Source of the DNA: Dyadobacter sp. CY261
GTDB taxonomy: Bacteria; Bacteroidota; Bacteroidia; Cytophagales; Spirosomataceae
Reading direction: 5' to 3'
DNA length: 64,000 nucleotides
Assembly: GCF_021440085.1 (NCBI RefSeq)
Contig: NZ_JAKCPW010000017.1
Location: forward strand, 46,679 to 110,678
Position numbers and translations under genes: made by a program. Below the pieces are notes generated by a model. That model did no database searches and had not been told where the DNA came from. It saw only the letters and a list, made by a program, of their open reading frames with translations. How positions within the stretch are numbered: the first letter of the stretch is position 1; every line of letters begins with the position of its first letter. Below, in pieces: positions 54,650 to 63,949 of the stretch.

Positions 54650-57487
54650 TCACAGCGGCCGGCCATTGATATCCAGCTGCGCCAATTTAGCTTTTCCCAG
54701 TTTTTTTATTTCCTCAAACTGAGTGGCTTTATCACCCACAACCAGGTATATCATATCCTCCTCGTTCAATTGTTCTTGAATGATCGTTTTAAAATCGGGT
54801 AGTTGCATACTCATCAGCTGTTGCTGCTTGTCTTCCAGGAATTTCAGCGACTTGCCGTATTTACTGATGTCACCCAGTATTGCTAGTTTGGAAGCCTGGC
54901 TTTCATACAAAAGCGTATTTCTTTTCAACACCTTATTTTTAGTGATACTTACTTCGGGATCTCCAAAAGTTTGCCCGTAATCACGAAGCATATCCCGGAT
55001 AATTTCCAGTGAAGCCAGCGTAGCATTTGCCCTCACGCTCGTATAAACTGCAAAAGGTGCCGTTTCTTTTAATTTCACCAGTGACGAAGACGCACCATAA
55101 GTGTATCCCTTGCCAATCCGGAGCACCTGCGTAAGTCTTCCGCTGGATCCGCTGCCAAGTATTTCATTGGCAAATTCAAGCCGGTCACTGTTCGGGTCCG
55201 TGGCCGGGACCGCTAATTTCCCGACATACAATACAGACTGTTTTGAGCCGGGTACATCAATAAAAAATATGGATCCGGCATTTGCCTGGGCCGGAATTTT
55301 ATAAGAAGGTAATGCTACCTGCTTTGCCTTCCAGTCTTTTTCAAGTGCTGCAATTGCCTTGGTTACTCTTTCCCGGGTTATATCACCAGCGACATGGAAG
55401 GACGCAACAGACGGGGAAAAGTATTTGTCGTAGTAGGTTTTTAGATCTTCCAGGGTAATGGCTGAAACCGTCTTCAAGGTCCCGGCAGCAGGATAGCCGA
55501 AGATATGCTGATCCCCGTAAAGCAGTTTGTTGAAGTTGATAGCGGCAATGGCCGTGGCATTGGCTTCCCTGCCCTTTAAATTTGTAAGAAGTGCCTGATA
55601 CAAACGTTCATATTCCGTTTTATCCCAGCGTGGCTGCAGCAGTATTTCCTGCATCAATGCAAAAGTCGGTTCAAAGTTTCGTTGGAGACATGTAGCCCTG
55701 ATCCGCATTTCCTCATTGTTGCTCGTCACGGTAATGTTGGCGCCCAACAGGTCTATCGCCTCTTCCAGTTGTGCAGCTGTTTTGGTCGCCGTTCCCTGCA
55801 TAAGCATATCCGCAAGCAGCAATGCCACTCCGGACTTCTCCATAGGGTCAGCCCAATGACCCCCATTCAATACCACTTCAAAATTTACCAGCGGGATCTC
55901 GCTGGTTTCTAGCCCAAACACTTTCATACCGTTTGCCTGCGACCCGGTCCAAATGGGTGGCATCCTGAACATGGGCGTTTCTCCGAAAGCGGGCTCAGAG
56001 CGATCGTGTTTCGTCTTTGTTTTTTCAAATTTAGCGTCCTCGCCCGGGGCCACATTTTCATTTTCCACCCCAGCAATGACCGGTTCTACCCAAACAGTCG
56101 CAGGTACAGCACCGTCCAAAGCCAGTTCTTTTTTTCCTTTGGGGACAAAACTGGTGGCTATATACGGCCTGTTTTTGATGTATTGGTTAAACACTCTTTT
56201 CACATCTTCGCTGGTAACCGCCTGCAAAATGGCCGCCTCTTTGCTGATATATCCGGGATCGCCCTTAAATTCATTATCCTGGCCGAGGCGCTGGGCTTTA
56301 TCCAGAATGTTTTCAATGCTCAGGTACAGGTCGGTTTCTAACTTGGCCTTAATACGTTTGAGGTCTTTGTCCGGAAATGGCCCTTTGTCAAACGCATTTA
56401 ATGCCTCATCAACGGCTGCTTTTACATCGTTCAGTTTGGTGCCGGCATTACCCCTTATCCTGATATAAAATTCACCGGCAATTTCCTTGCTGTAATGGTA
56501 GGCATTTACAGAGGGCGCGAGCTTTTTATTTTCCACAATGACCTTATAGAGCGGAGAGGTTTTGCTGCCGCTGAGTAACTCAGCCAACACATTCAATACA
56601 TATCCATCCTGATGGTATTCTTCCACGGTTGGAAAAACCAGGGTTAATTCCGGCAGCGTCGCAAAATTATCTTCATAATAGAGTGACTTACTTGCTGTTA
56701 GTTTTACAGGCTGGGGCTTTATGGGCGCTACGGCCGGCCCTTTTCGTATTTCTCCAAACCAGAGCTTTACCCTTTCCTTTGTTTTGGCCATATCAATATC
56801 TCCTGCGATCACCAGTGTAGCGTTGGCTGCCCCATAATACTTATCGTAAAACTCTTTAACGTCATCCAAAGTAGCCGCCTGAAGGTCGGGGAGCAAACCG
56901 ATCACCGTCCAGTTATAGGGATGTTCTTTGGGATACATGTTAGAGACGATCACCTCATTCGTGTTTCCATAAGGCATATTGTCATAGTTCTGGCGCTTTT
57001 CATTTTTTACCACCTGTATTTCCTTTTCCAAAGCCTCTTTGGTAACCGTATTGATCATATAACCGAGCCGGTCAGAGTCGATCCAAAGTATTTTTTCAAA
57101 TGCATCCTTTGGGATCACTTCATAGTAAATGGTCCCGTCATTCCACGTCCCCCCATTCCGATTACCGCCCCATTCGGGGATCAGCTTGCGGTTTGCGCCG
57201 CGCGGCGTGTTCTCCGAATGGTTGAAAGACATATGTTCAAAGAAGTGAGCAAAGCCCGTCTTACCCGGTTTCTCCCGGTTAGAACCTACGTGGACAATGG
57301 TGGAAACAGCCACAATAGGATCCGAGTGATCTTCGTGCAGCACGACTTCCAGTCCATTATCCAACACAAACTTTTCGTATTTAATACCAAAAGTTTTGGT
57401 TGCGGCATTTTGACCGGATTGTGAAAATGCATGGCCGACACCAGCTATCAGCAATGCGGGGAGCAGGAGTTTTTTTAACGTGGACAT
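54650..57487 (-). CDS. M16 family zinc metallopeptidase, exported (two M16 pairs)
   Basis: ATG 57487 (MSTLKKLLLPALLIAGVGHA, signal peptide) gives 945 residues; a longer frame from 57598 adds 37 unlikely residues. The inverted zinc motif HFFEH (H81, E84, H85) is intact with NEKRQNYD supplying the distal Glu. Layout is two M16 homology halves: N-terminal active (about 35-450; PGKTGFAHFFEHMSFN, KEIQVVKNEKRQ) and C-terminal inactive (about 500-920; LPEL...GSGSSGRLTQVLRIGKGYTYGASS). Bacteroidota exported M16 peptidases cleave periplasmic or extracellular oligopeptides. Monocistronic. Confidence 0.93.
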   Translation of the reverse strand: MSTLKKLLLPALLIAGVGHAFSQSGQNAATKTFGIKYEKFVLDNGLEVVLHEDHSDPIVAVSTIVHVGSNREKPGKTGFAHFFEHMSFNHSENTPRGANRKLIPEWGGNRNGGTWNDGTIYYEVIPKDAFEKILWIDSDRLGYMINTVTKEALEKEIQVVKNEKRQNYDNMPYGNTNEVIVSNMYPKEHPYNWTVIGLLPDLQAATLDDVKEFYDKYYGAANATLVIAGDIDMAKTKERVKLWFGEIRKGPAVAPIKPQPVKLTASKSLYYEDNFATLPELTLVFPTVEEYHQDGYVLNVLAELLSGSKTSPLYKVIVENKKLAPSVNAYHYSKEIAGEFYIRIRGNAGTKLNDVKAAVDEALNAFDKGPFPDKDLKRIKAKLETDLYLSIENILDKAQRLGQDNEFKGDPGYISKEAAILQAVTSEDVKRVFNQYIKNRPYIATSFVPKGKKELALDGAVPATVWVEPVIAGVENENVAPGEDAKFEKTKTKHDRSEPAFGETPMFRMPPIWTGSQANGMKVFGLETSEIPLVNFEVVLNGGHWADPMEKSGVALLLADMLMQGTATKTAAQLEEAIDLLGANITVTSNNEEMRIRATCLQRNFEPTFALMQEILLQPRWDKTEYERLYQALLTNLKGREANATAIAAINFNKLLYGDQHIFGYPAAGTLKTVSAITLEDLKTYYDKYFSPSVASFHVAGDITRERVTKAIAALEKDWKAKQVALPSYKIPAQANAGSIFFIDVPGSKQSVLYVGKLAVPATDPNSDRLEFANEILGSGSSGRLTQVLRIGKGYTYGASSSLVKLKETAPFAVYTSVRANATLASLEIIRDMLRDYGQTFGDPEVSITKNKVLKRNTLLYESQASKLAILGDISKYGKSLKFLEDKQQQLMSMQLPDFKTIIQEQLNEEDMIYLVVGDKATQFEEIKKLGKAKLAQLDINGRPL

Positions 57488-57751
57488 ATCGGTTGAATGG
57501 TGATATGATGAAGGTAGTAAATTGTGAATAAATGTTGCATGGCCTAATATGTTCAAATATGCCTCATCGCCCTTGTCTGTTCCTCCCAAACGAATCAATA
57601 GGTTCCGGTTAAATAATTATTTTATGTTTCTGGTTAGTTCTACTGATGCCGGATTGTTTTCTTTTTTCATACCCTTTGTAATAATTTTTATTCTGGTAAC
57701 AGACACACCATTACCGCCTGAGCCCCTCCGGGGTTTTGTGTAACTTCAGGA
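57488..57751. other. spacer upstream of the M16 gene
   Basis: About 260 bp. A short GC hairpin (GCCCC-TCC-GGGG) followed by TTTT at 57722-57736 (+) may be a terminator of the debris or chance. No gene recognised. Confidence 0.35.
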
Positions 57752-57889
57752 ATGCAAGGAAAGAAAAACTACTCGGAAAAGCTGTTCGTCAGCTTTCAAC
57801 TTTCAGATCGTATTCCGAAGGAACACTTCTATCGCAAGCTCGGTGAATCACTCGACTTGCAGTCTTTGATTCGGCACATGATCCACTAG
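57752..57889 (+). pseudogene. IS1182-family transposase N-terminal stub
   Basis: ATG 57752 reads MQGKKNYSEKLFVSFQLSDR then IPKEHFYRKLGESLDLQSL and stops after 45 codons. This matches the conserved start of IS1182 transposases (M-Q-G-K-K-x-Y-x-E-K-L-F-x-S-F-Q-L-S). No catalytic DDE domain follows in any frame, so only the stub remains. Confidence 0.6.
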
Positions 57890-59042
57890 TTCAGTACGTT
57901 TTGAGATGCAAACTTGTAGACACATATCCCGTAGCTCTATGAGATACGCATTCCGCATGAGATCGGAGGATGGCTGTTTGATCGTCCAAATTTTTATTGA
58001 GTGAACTTTCAGTTTTATTAAGGATTTTCTTTGGCGCAAGCACTAAGATAAGTATGAGTTATCGTAATAAATGACTTGCAAGAGAGGTAATGATGAAGCG
58101 TTTCATGGCACTGTGTCGTTATTGGTTTCAGATACAAATTATTGAGGTAAGTGAATTTTGGCTAATTGCCTGAAAGACATGTACCATTCGAAAAAATGAT
58201 TTGGTTGATTCTGCACCCATGGATAAATGAAGAGCGTAAGACTAAAAGAAGTGGTACAAACAATTTCATAGAAAGAATTGCTACGTTGAATACATGCTTA
58301 TATCTTTTTGCGTATAGAGGTCAGGTCGACATTAGTAGCCGTAGATAGCTCGAATGGTTGGCTGAGTAATTGCTCCGTAGCAATCTTTCGCTTATAAGAT
58401 ACAATGATCCTTAGGCCAGCTTTTGGGTACTCTGCCGGAACAGACGACAGGTGGGTCCCGCAGCGTGACTATTTTTTGTCCAACCGAGTAACGTTTGATT
58501 TAAGACACATGAGCGGGACACATAGTTGGTTTAATAGATGGGAATAATATCCCTATTTTAATAAGATGTGCTGTCCGGGCATTGTCTTCTTGCTGATCGT
58601 TAAAAATGAATCGTGTTTCGATGTGATGGACCTGCATACTATGGTTACATGGAGGTGGGAGAGCGGTTATGAGGTGAACTATCAGGCTTGAAGTGAGGCC
58701 TCCTGCACATTGCATTTGCATAGAGGATGTCGTCAAGGACAATATAGTAGCCGGCCTCAGGTCAGAATTACCTATATTTTGATAGTGTCTGCGGTGAACG
58801 TCCGGATCGTGTACGATTCAGTCAGCTGGTCACAAGGTACATGCAATGGGAAGCAAGATATAAAAGATAACGATTGGCCTTACAAGGAGTGATTATTTGG
58901 CCAGGCGTTGGCAACTCGCAATTTTCCGCTTAGTTTTGATTAGGTAGCTTTCATATTCAACCTTGCTATTAAATACGATTGGACGGGAGCAATAAAAACC
59001 AATACCGGAGAAACTTCAAAAATCATCAATTAAAGACCTGCT
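57890..59042. other. 1.15-kb region without recognisable genes
   Basis: Several short frames are present (58166-58348 +, 58500-58742 -, 58710-58892 +) but none has a family signature or a credible start. It is probably decayed DNA. The last 100 bp should hold the promoter of the serine hydrolase gene. Confidence 0.5.
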
Positions 59043-60167
59043 TTGGAAACTAAAACTTTATTTACCAGGATCCTTATTTTGAGTGGACTGTTTATTCATT
59101 TAGGATTTAAAGCCTCTGCTATCGCTGACGGACAGAGTATCCCCACGGATAATCCATTGAGCAACCGATTGGATTCACTGGTTGATGCGAGCGTGAAGAC
59201 TTATTTCAGCAATGGCAACGCAGTCGCGCTGTCGATAGGGGTCGTTAAAAAAGGCAAAACCTATTTTTATAATTATGGCGCAATAGATAACCAAAAGCTG
59301 CCGGACAAGAAAACGATATACGAACTGGGGTCGATGACCAAAACGTTTACCGGCATCCTGTTAGCACAGGCCGTTCTGGATAAAAAGATCAAACTGAATG
59401 ACGATGTGCGCAAGTATCTCAAAGAACCTTACCCAAATCTGGAATTTAAGGGCATCCCCGTCAGGATCGTAGACTTATCCAACCACACTTCACGGATTAC
59501 CAGGATCTTCCCGAACCTATATGAAAGGGGAGCCTATGTTGATGCAAATCCATATTCGAACTATTCCAAGGAAATGCTTTACCAGGGACTACACAACATG
59601 ACGATGGATACACTTCCCGGTAAAATACATTCGTACTCAAACATGGCAGTAGGGCTGCTGGGATGTATCCTGGAAGACGTTTACGAGCAGGGTTACTTTA
59701 CGCTCATATCGAAATTTATATTGAAGCCTCTAAAAATGGGCGATACAAAAATTGATCTCTCCCAGGAGAAAGCGGCACGTATTGCCAGGGCTCATAATGA
59801 AAAGAAAGAAGTAGTCCCTTTCTGGGATTTGCCTGACCTTCCGGCGATCGGCGCACTCCGTTCGAATACTTCGGACTTGGTAAAATACATTTATGCGAAT
59901 AATTCGGAAGCGAGGCCAGCTATATCATTGTCCCATCAACTTACATTTGGTACGAACCAGGAAGGCGTTGCCCTGAACTGGTTTATTCATACTTCGTCGA
60001 ATGGGTACAAAGTGCTTGAACATGGCGGCGGTACCGGTGGTTCGAGAAGCTCTCTCCAATGCTTTCCACAGCTCAATTCAGGGTTCGTTCTACTGACCAA
60101 TAGCCTGGCCAATCGAAACCAATTGGAAAAAGACCTGGCATCAATTTTAACGGAGCAAACCAAATAG
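59043..60167 (+). CDS. serine hydrolase, class C beta-lactamase/penicillin-binding-like family
   Basis: This 374-residue exported enzyme has signal peptide (METKTLFTRILILSGLFIHL..., start TTG 59043, no ATG between it and the upstream stop). SxxK is SMTK (about res. 98-101; YELGSMTKTFTGILLAQ), the second motif is YSN (about res. 200-202; HSYSNMAVGLLG) and the third HGGGTGG (about 323-329; VLEHGGGTGGSRS), so all active-site motifs are present. It lacks the C-terminal DUF3471-like domain often attached. It may be a periplasmic peptidase or esterase; true beta-lactamase activity is unproven. Monocistronic. Confidence 0.88.
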   Translation: METKTLFTRILILSGLFIHLGFKASAIADGQSIPTDNPLSNRLDSLVDASVKTYFSNGNAVALSIGVVKKGKTYFYNYGAIDNQKLPDKKTIYELGSMTKTFTGILLAQAVLDKKIKLNDDVRKYLKEPYPNLEFKGIPVRIVDLSNHTSRITRIFPNLYERGAYVDANPYSNYSKEMLYQGLHNMTMDTLPGKIHSYSNMAVGLLGCILEDVYEQGYFTLISKFILKPLKMGDTKIDLSQEKAARIARAHNEKKEVVPFWDLPDLPAIGALRSNTSDLVKYIYANNSEARPAISLSHQLTFGTNQEGVALNWFIHTSSNGYKVLEHGGGTGGSRSSLQCFPQLNSGFVLLTNSLANRNQLEKDLASILTEQTK

Positions 60168-60441
60168 TGCTTCTCGCATTGGCCGTCCGCTAATACAAAG
60201 TTTGGTGACAGACGTTATTTTCGAAATACGTGAATCCTGCCTTTCTATTATCCGTTACTAAATCACAGACGACACCGCGTTCGAGGGGAGAGCGGACTGA
60301 GGGGTATGGTAATACCGATTTATAAAAGATTCGTTGATTTCCGGTCTAGCTTCGGTTTTAATTACATTGCTTAAAAGAGTCCTTAGAAACACCAGGAGCC
60401 AACGGGCGGAAAGACGAAAGGAGGCAAATATCCAGGATGTA

Positions 60442-60840
60442 TCACTTCCAATTATCCATCAGTATCACATTAAACTTATGACCGTCAGGATCAGCAAACA
60501 CAAACCCATAATAATTGCTTTCGTCTCTCCCTGATTCCTGAAGAATATTACCGCCGGCGGTTTTAACTCTTTCTGCCCATTCATTTACTTCCTGTTCTGA
60601 TTCTGCAGAAAGTGTGAAAATAATTTCGCTGGTGGTTTTTAGTCCAGGCGTTAAATATTCATCGATTTTTGAACCCTGTTCAAAGAAATGGATCACAAAA
60701 TTATTGTCGCCAAAAAGGAAACTGGCCAGTTGAGGAGTGTTGCCTACGTTATTGGGTGTAAACCCTAATTGTGTGTAAAATTGGTTGGTGAGCCTGGCGT
60801 CTTTTACGCTAAAATTAGCCCATATCATTTTTGCTTTCAT
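60442..60840 (-). CDS. VOC superfamily (glyoxalase/bleomycin-resistance-like) protein
   Basis: This 132-residue single-domain protein has VOC fold strands: MIWANFSVKDARLTNQFYTQLGF at the N-terminus and SNYYGFVFADPDGHKFNVILM at the C-terminus, with D-P-D-G-H-x-[FW] as the typical last motif. It probably works as a dimer, binding a metal or small ligand. The ATG overlaps the stop of an upstream frame (ATGA at 60837-60840). Confidence 0.85.
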   Translation of the reverse strand: MKAKMIWANFSVKDARLTNQFYTQLGFTPNNVGNTPQLASFLFGDNNFVIHFFEQGSKIDEYLTPGLKTTSEIIFTLSAESEQEVNEWAERVKTAGGNILQESGRDESNYYGFVFADPDGHKFNVILMDNWK

Positions 60841-61037
60841 ACCGTTAATTTACAATGTTTTAGATTACCGTCAGCTGTAAAAAGATCACCAGCTGTTCCC
60901 GCGAAGAGCCCTGCAACTTTGGATTGTTTATTCCCAGCTCCATTTTCACGGCGGGCCAACTCTGCTTCATTTACTTTCTCGGGTACAAAGGAACCACATT
61001 TTACCTCGCCATCCGGAACATAACCCGCATAAATCAA
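60837..61037 (-). CDS. small hypothetical frame overlapping the VOC gene
   Basis: A 66-codon frame (MIYAGYVPDGEVKCGSFVPE...) begins at a TTG and overlaps both neighbours by four bases. The tight ATGA-type overlaps favour a real coupled gene; the non-ATG start, the lack of family and the neighbouring frame breaks argue for a decayed one. Call is weak. Confidence 0.3.
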   Translation of the reverse strand: MIYAGYVPDGEVKCGSFVPEKVNEAELARRENGAGNKQSKVAGLFAGTAGDLFTADGNLKHCKLTV

Positions 61038-61324
61038 ACCCTTTGATGAGACCTCCGAACCTGGCGGAGCGTTTCAATCGTCCAACTTTTCTTCAAAATT
61101 GCTTCCACCTCATACAATTCAAGTAGGAGGGCCTCTTTGTCGCCTCCGGAGTATTTAAACCCATCGATCGGGTTACTTGAATGTATTTCTTCTTTCCCCC
61201 CGATTTCAACGATCTTTTCGGCCCATTTCACTTCCTTGCGCGGTGACCTCGGCCAGTGGTTTGTCCACTCCGGGGTGATGTAGTCATTGTAATCTTCAGC
61301 GAAAGTGTCGGGAAGTGCTGACAA
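61034..61324 (-). CDS. small hypothetical frame, possibly a truncated gene
   Basis: A 96-codon frame starting at TTG (61324); in-frame stop just upstream. Sequence has DTFAEDYNDYITPEWTNHW and a helical C-terminal half. It is truncated at its 5' end close to the short repeat at 61335, so it may be a remnant. Not recognised. Confidence 0.35.
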   Translation of the reverse strand: MSALPDTFAEDYNDYITPEWTNHWPRSPRKEVKWAEKIVEIGGKEEIHSSNPIDGFKYSGGDKEALLLELYEVEAILKKSWTIETLRQVRRSHQRV

Positions 61325-61334
61325 GGGCCAGTGC

Positions 61335-61367
61335 TACCGTAGCATAATGCTGCTTATCCTGCTCCTT
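61335..61367. repeat. short repeat copy 2
   Basis: Matches 49857-49890 in the same orientation with two mismatches over 33 bases. It lies directly next to a truncated minus-strand frame. Confidence 0.55.
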
Positions 61368-62462
61368 ATTACCGTCCGAATACCCTGGAGGTGGTTCAGA
61401 ATCCACAGCCTTCGCAAATTAAAAAGATATCCGGAGAATGATTCCGAGTGGACAATCTTGCCGGGTCGCCAAAATATCCTCGTGCAAGATTTGCTAGGCA
61501 ACGGCTCGAAGGTGTGTTTGCTGGACCTGGGTGATCGAGAGATTACGGACGTTCCATTTAAAAAGCCGAAAATGTGTGTGCTCCCATTCTCATCTCCGTT
61601 GCAACTCCGACCCGGATAACTTGATTTCCTGCATTATCTGAGCAATCTGCGATTGATTTCGTTCGGAAATGTCAAATCGCGTCGAATCGAGATGCGTCTT
61701 TGATTCATGAGTAACAGTACCTCTAAAATATATAGTATTGATAACCCAATGGTTGCTAAAAAAAATTTCAGATCGAGGTAACTAAGCACGATTCCAAACA
61801 CGAGGATGTTGAAAGTAAAAAAACATACTCAGCGTTTGACCAGTTAAAAATGATCCAATCCTGTTGTGGTCGCCAATTCGCTGCTTTATGTCCCCGAAAT
61901 GCTTTATGTGGAAAAAGCAACGGGGAATCTCATGAGCTTTGCTAAAAAACTGTGAAAGTATCACAAGATTTAGCCTGCTATCATCAAATAGCAAAATATC
62001 ATGATTCTTGTATTTTCCAACGATATAAAGTAAAAGTATTTCAAACTTCCATCGAACTTAGCTAATGTATATCTGAGGGTTAGGTCCGAGATTGTGGCAA
62101 GCCCTGGGGAAACACAGCGACGATGTTCGCTCTCAAAAGTCGGCCGCGTATAGGTGGAATAGCGAATGCATAAAAGGGGGCATTTGGGCCACCTGACAGC
62201 CATGAAAGAAATTCTATTTCCAAAAAAAATAATTATTTGTTTTATCCAACTTTCCCACTAGCAACCGGAATTAAGCGACCGAACCTCTTCTCCTTGATAA
62301 TTTAAATGATCTCCTCTTTATTGAGAAAAGTGACGCAATTTTATTTGCATTTTTTTTGCTAAAAGAAACGACCTGACGTCGATATTGCGGATAACTTGAC
62401 AAGTTTAAGTATACTATTTTTTACTATTATGTGACTTTTTTCCTTTATAATATATATTTAGG
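61368..62462. other. 1.1-kb region largely without genes
   Basis: A plus-strand frame (61348-61619, MLLILLLITVRIPWRWFRIH...) is not recognised and has no clear start context. Two minus-strand frames (61782-61994, 61970-62203) look random. The last 150 bp (62300-62462) are very AT-rich and should hold the promoter of the peptide gene (TATATTTAG at 62453-62461 is a weak -7-like match). Confidence 0.45.
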
Positions 62463-62484
62463 ACAGAGATAGGCCTCTCTCTGT
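62463..62484 (+). promoter_or_regulatory. hairpin in the leader of the peptide gene
   Basis: Perfect 7-bp arms ACAGAGA (62463-62469) and TCTCTGT (62478-62484) around an 8-base loop. It ends 3 bp before the first ATG (62488) and would mask it, so initiation at ATG 62527 is favoured. Could also set the 5' end or stability of the mRNA. Confidence 0.5.
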
Positions 62485-62526
62485 TTAATGAAACTTATTA
62501 ATTATTACTTTAATCCAATTTCAACT

Positions 62527-62670
62527 ATGAAAGATCAAGCATGTACACTTGCGAAAACTAATGTTACGCCGGCAGAGAAATTAAACATAATTCAAAACCT
62601 TATTGGTAACAACCATAAAGGCGTATGTTCCAAAACCGTTGCTTACGCTGACACTACATACGTTCGCTAA
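62527..62670 (+). CDS. candidate RiPP precursor peptide (47 residues)
   Basis: The frame MKDQACTLAKTNVTPAEKLN... encodes a 47-residue peptide (60 residues if the ATG 62488 is used). No signal peptide or membrane helix. The first 35 residues look like a leader (mostly helical, charged). The tail CSKTVAYADTTYVR carries two aromatic-X-X motifs, YAD and YVR, the type of three-residue target cross-linked by cyclophane-forming radical SAM enzymes. Two Cys (one in the leader, one before the core) are present. It is followed by a strong hairpin and, 106 bp after its stop, by a radical SAM/SPASM maturase gene. Function inferred from context. Confidence 0.6.
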   Translation: MKDQACTLAKTNVTPAEKLNIIQNLIGNNHKGVCSKTVAYADTTYVR

Positions 62671-62679
62671 TTTTTTCGG

Positions 62680-62708
62680 ATAGAGGGCCTGGAATCCAGG
62701 TTCTCTAT
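62680..62708 (+). terminator. strong hairpin between peptide and maturase genes (attenuator)
   Basis: Stem of 13 bp (ATAGAGGGCCTGG with CCAGGTTCTCTAT, two G-U pairs) and a 3-base loop, 10 bp after the peptide stop codon. The following T-run is weak (GTTTTATTTATTT starting 62716). It may terminate most transcripts, giving more precursor than enzyme. Confidence 0.65.
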
Positions 62709-62776
62709 TAATCGAGTTTTATTTATTTATAAAACTTGCTACTATCAGCTGATCTTTATACTTCAATTTTACGATT

Positions 62777-63949
62777 TTGAACCTTGCAGGACTAATTCTG
62801 AAAATTGCCAGTCGGTGCAATCTCAATTGCTCTTACTGTTATATGTATAATAAAGGAGATATGTCATATCTGTCGCAACCTAAATTCATGAGTAAAAAAA
62901 CCATGATTCAGGTGATAGACAGAATAGAAGAATATTGTAAGAGCAATAATCTGGACGGGTTTCTTGTGATATTTCACGGCGGTGAGCCTCTCATGGCGCA
63001 TAAGGATTTGTTCGAATTTTTTGTTCGTGAATGTTCAAAACTGCAATCTGTCTCGATCGACTTTGCTATCCAGACGAACGGCATACTTGTAGATGATGAA
63101 TGGTGCGAGTTGTTCAAAAGACTTAAAATTAGCGTAGGATTTAGTTTGGACGGAACGCGCGAATCAAATGATGCATACAGAGTCTATCACTCCGGGAAAG
63201 GCTCATTTATGGATAGCCTTAAAGGAATCAACATTTATAAAAAGCACTTTCCCGATGACCTTTCGGTGATAACTGTCATGAATATTGACTACGATCCGAT
63301 CGAAATTTATGACCACTATAAAGAGATCGGGGTTAATATGTGGAATATATTACTACCGGACTACACTTACGACACCTTACCCTACTGGCTGGAATCAAAA
63401 AAATCGACGATTTGGGCCGATAAGATGGTGCAGCTTTTTGATCACTGGCTCGATGACAAGGATGAAAGCAAACCCATGATTGATATATTTATTACAATCA
63501 TAAACCTTATTCTGGCCAGAGAAAATGCAGGGAATGACCATTTTGGAACCAGGGAAAATAACACTATCGTCATTGAAACAGATGGCGGCATTGAAGCAAC
63601 TGATCCGCTGAGGGCTTGTGGGGACGGATTTACAAAGGAAGGGATGACCATTTTCTCAAATACCCTGGAAGAGGCACTGCAAACCCCACTTAGTAAACTG
63701 TACATCAATAGCACATTGTGTGATCTGTGCCAAGCATGCCCGATCGTCGAGATTTGCGGAGGGGGATATGTGGTTCACCGATATAGTAAGCACTCTGGGT
63801 TCAATAATCCGTCGATTTATTGCGGCAACCTGATCAGATTGATTACTCACGTTTATAACAGGCTCCTGAATTTGGAACCGTCTCTAAAAGTACATCTTGG
63901 TCCTATGAAGTACTCCCTATTTTCAAGACCAGCGATTGGCTATTGTTAA
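62777..63949 (+). CDS. radical SAM/SPASM peptide maturase (FxsB/XyeB-like, cyclophane-type)
   Basis: This 390-residue enzyme has the CxxxCxxC radical SAM motif (C14, C18, C21 in SRCNLNCSYCYMYNKGD), the HGGEP motif (67-71), IQTNG (98-102), and a C-terminal SPASM region with Cys 281, 315, 318, 321, 327 and 349 (CDLCQACPIVEICGGGYVVH) for auxiliary 4Fe-4S clusters. The N-terminal start resembles FxsB/XyeB-type maturases that form C-C links between an aromatic ring and the beta-carbon of a nearby residue. The TTG at 62777 is the only start before the cysteine motif (a stop lies at 62750), so translation should be weak. It follows the candidate precursor. Catalytic reaction is inferred from family likeness. 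Confidence 0.85.
   Translation: MNLAGLILKIASRCNLNCSYCYMYNKGDMSYLSQPKFMSKKTMIQVIDRIEEYCKSNNLDGFLVIFHGGEPLMAHKDLFEFFVRECSKLQSVSIDFAIQTNGILVDDEWCELFKRLKISVGFSLDGTRESNDAYRVYHSGKGSFMDSLKGINIYKKHFPDDLSVITVMNIDYDPIEIYDHYKEIGVNMWNILLPDYTYDTLPYWLESKKSTIWADKMVQLFDHWLDDKDESKPMIDIFITIINLILARENAGNDHFGTRENNTIVIETDGGIEATDPLRACGDGFTKEGMTIFSNTLEEALQTPLSKLYINSTLCDLCQACPIVEICGGGYVVHRYSKHSGFNNPSIYCGNLIRLITHVYNRLLNLEPSLKVHLGPMKYSLFSRPAIGYC

Noticed and set aside
57722..57736. Short GC hairpin followed by TTTT
   Set aside because: No plus-strand gene ends there, so a terminator role is not supported.
58500..58742. 80-codon minus-strand frame
   Set aside because: No homology or start context; random-looking composition.
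62488..62526. N-terminal 13-residue extension of the peptide gene
   Set aside because: The ATG sits 3 bp behind a stable hairpin and the next ATG has an open AT-rich context; kept only as an alternative start.
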